Assembly (NCBI RefSeq): GCF_001636315.1
Contig: NZ_KV440949.1
Location: 269,703 to 333,702 of the forward strand
Direction of reading: 5' to 3'
DNA: 64,000 nucleotides
Source: Neobacillus mesonae
GTDB lineage: Bacteria; Bacillota; Bacilli; Bacillales; Cytobacillaceae
In this document: positions 61,490 to 64,000 of the stretch, piece by piece
Layout: each line of letters starts with the position of its first letter
How positions within the stretch are numbered: the first letter of the stretch is position 1
Program-made: the position numbers and the translations under genes
The notes under the pieces: generated by a model
The model's database searches: none
What the model was told of the DNA's origin: nothing
What the model saw: the letters and a program-made list of their open reading frames with translations, nothing else

Positions 61490-61566
61490 TGGTAGCGGCG
61501 GAGGGGATCGAACCCCCGACCTTACGGGTATGAACCGTACGCTCTAGCCAGCTGAGCTACACCGCC
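61490..61566 (-). tRNA. tRNA-Met (CAT), elongator type
   Basis: Acceptor GGCGGTG, anticodon loop TTCATAC, encoded CCA. The acceptor lacks the C1-A72 mismatch and the GGG/CCC anticodon stem of initiator tRNA, so it is the elongator; a lysidine-modified Ile tRNA is less likely. Confidence 0.92.
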
Positions 61567-61654
61567 ATATTAAATTTGTCTAAGTAATTTTAGACTGCCA
61601 AACTTCTATTTTTGAAATAGAAGCTCTTTATTCAGAGCAATGACTTTAAATAAG

Positions 61655-61728
61655 TCGGGAAAACAGGATTTGAACCTGCGACCCCCACGTCCCGAACGTG
61701 GTGCTCTACCAAGCTGAGCTATTTCCCG
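61655..61728 (-). tRNA. tRNA-Pro (CGG)
   Basis: Acceptor CGGGAAA/TTTCCCG and anticodon loop TTCGGGA. 3' CCA is not encoded. The CGG isoacceptor is an unusual choice beside the more common TGG. Confidence 0.94.
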
Positions 61729-61778
61729 ATAAAAGGATAATAACATCGACATTGAAATGACTACTCAGCATCATAAAG

Positions 61779-61850
61779 AGCGGAAGACGGGATTCGAACC
61801 CGCGACCCCCACCTTGGCAAGGTGGTGTTCTACCACTGAACTACTTCCGC
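61779..61850 (-). tRNA. tRNA-Gly (GCC)
   Basis: Acceptor GCGGAAG/CTTCCGC, anticodon loop TTGCCAA. 3' CCA is not encoded. Confidence 0.95.
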
Positions 61851-61865
61851 ATTATAAAATGAATT

Positions 61866-61950
61866 TGGTGCGGGTGAAGGGACTCGAACCCCCACGCCTT
61901 GCGACACCAGATCCTGATTCTGGCGCGTCTGCCAATTCCGCCACACCCGC
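61866..61950 (-). tRNA. tRNA-Leu (CAG)
   Basis: Type II tRNA; acceptor GCGGGTG/CACCCGC, anticodon loop ATCAGGA with CAG, encoded CCA. First tRNA after the 23S rRNA in transcription order. Confidence 0.95.
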
Positions 61951-62208
61951 GTACTCAAAATGGTAACGCTTTTTTTCAAAATGAAGAAATAGTTCATTCC
62001 CTCAAAACTAGATAATACAGAAGAAGTTTAGTAAGAATGAGTTCGCTAATCATTATTGTCTAGCTCCAGCGTCCAGCAACTAGTGTCCTTCGGTCTTTTC
62101 CCAACGATAAGTCAACATCGATTCGCTTCGCTCATCGTGTTTCCTTTATCTCAGTCAAAGCCCTCCAGGCCATACGTTGCTAACCGGCCGCTTACGCTTT
62201 TCGATTTT
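61951..62208 (-). repeat. Spacer between 23S rRNA and tRNA-Leu with a dispersed-repeat-like segment; no 5S
   Basis: No 5S rRNA sequence is present. The part near 62055-62200 contains the TTGTCTAGCTCCAGCG string and a hairpin (CATCGA/TCATCG with GATAAG/CTTTATC outside), features I recall from a repeated intergenic element in Bacillus genomes. The tRNA-proximal part carries the CTAGTTTTGAGGGAATGAA-type sequence typical of rRNA operon spacers. The minus-strand reading is used. Confidence 0.6.

Positions 62209-64000
<1,792 letters not shown>

Overview
The window looks like a chromosomal segment of an aerobic, endospore-forming member of the Bacillaceae (low-GC Firmicutes). The evidence is an aa3-type menaquinol oxidase (qoxA/qoxB), a ccpN-yqfL-ppdK gluconeogenesis block, a divergent cotH/CotG-like spore-coat pair, a LysM-GH18 spore cortex-type hydrolase, strong AGGAGG ribosome binding sites with frequent TTG/GTG starts, and a Bacillus-type rRNA-tRNA operon at the right edge. 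The genus cannot be fixed from the sequence alone.

Layout. 1-2.6 kb: qoxBA on the minus strand, with an FNR/CRP-like palindrome upstream of qoxA. 3.1-9.7 kb: a DUF3870 gene, then a minus-strand catabolic set (class III aminotransferase, acyl-CoA dehydrogenase, family III CoA-transferase, Fe-S flavoprotein reductase of the old-yellow-enzyme type). A possible structured leader with a terminator lies in front of the CoA-transferase. 9.6-13.2 kb: a sigma-54 enhancer-binding regulator flanked by two near-consensus -24/-12 promoters. One faces the flavoprotein; the other drives a 47-residue membrane peptide overlapping a sodium:solute symporter. 13.2-21.9 kb: a minus-strand run with a three-gene molybdenum hydroxylase (FeS, Mo and FAD subunits), its CoxG and XdhC accessory proteins, and then PxpB, PxpC, a lone biotin-carrier-like protein and PxpA. 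An array of ten TATCTGC-type motifs at a 21-bp period interrupts it. 22-26.4 kb: an endonuclease I gene, a Rieske oxygenase, a nucleobase permease with a PurBox-like inverted pair in the divergent promoter region, and decayed ABC-transporter remnants.

26.4-41 kb: an accessory amino-acid/organic-acid region. It holds an ornithine cyclodeaminase homologue, two paralogous CdaR-type regulators, an NSS transporter with its 36-residue MetS-type small subunit, a D-amino-acid-oxidase-type flavoprotein with an Asp/Glu-racemase-type protein, and an aminotransferase-aldehyde dehydrogenase pair. The ThDP enzyme next to that pair is an internally deleted pseudogene. A six-copy, exactly 52-bp-period repeat precedes cotH. 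41.5-61 kb is mostly conserved housekeeping and sporulation content: CotG-like protein, glycolate oxidase glcEFD, a CBS protein, DacB-type carboxypeptidase, LysM-GH18 protein, M6 metalloprotease, a SUV3-like helicase, a YbxH-like protein, ppdK-yqfL-ccpN, an Fpg/Nei-type glycosylase and a NIPSNAP-Nudix fusion.

61.2-64 kb: seven tRNA genes (in transcription order Leu, Gly, Pro, Met, Ser, Tyr, Trp) follow the 3' part of a 23S rRNA on the minus strand. There is no 5S gene between 23S and the tRNAs; the spacer instead carries a hairpin-rich sequence resembling a dispersed Bacillus repeat.

The most interesting unit is the 13-26 kb island. A molybdenum hydroxylase, an ATP-dependent lactamase (Pxp), a Rieske oxygenase and a purine/pyrimidine-type permease together would suit stepwise oxidation and ring-opening of an N-heterocycle. 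That pathway is inference; the individual families are well supported.
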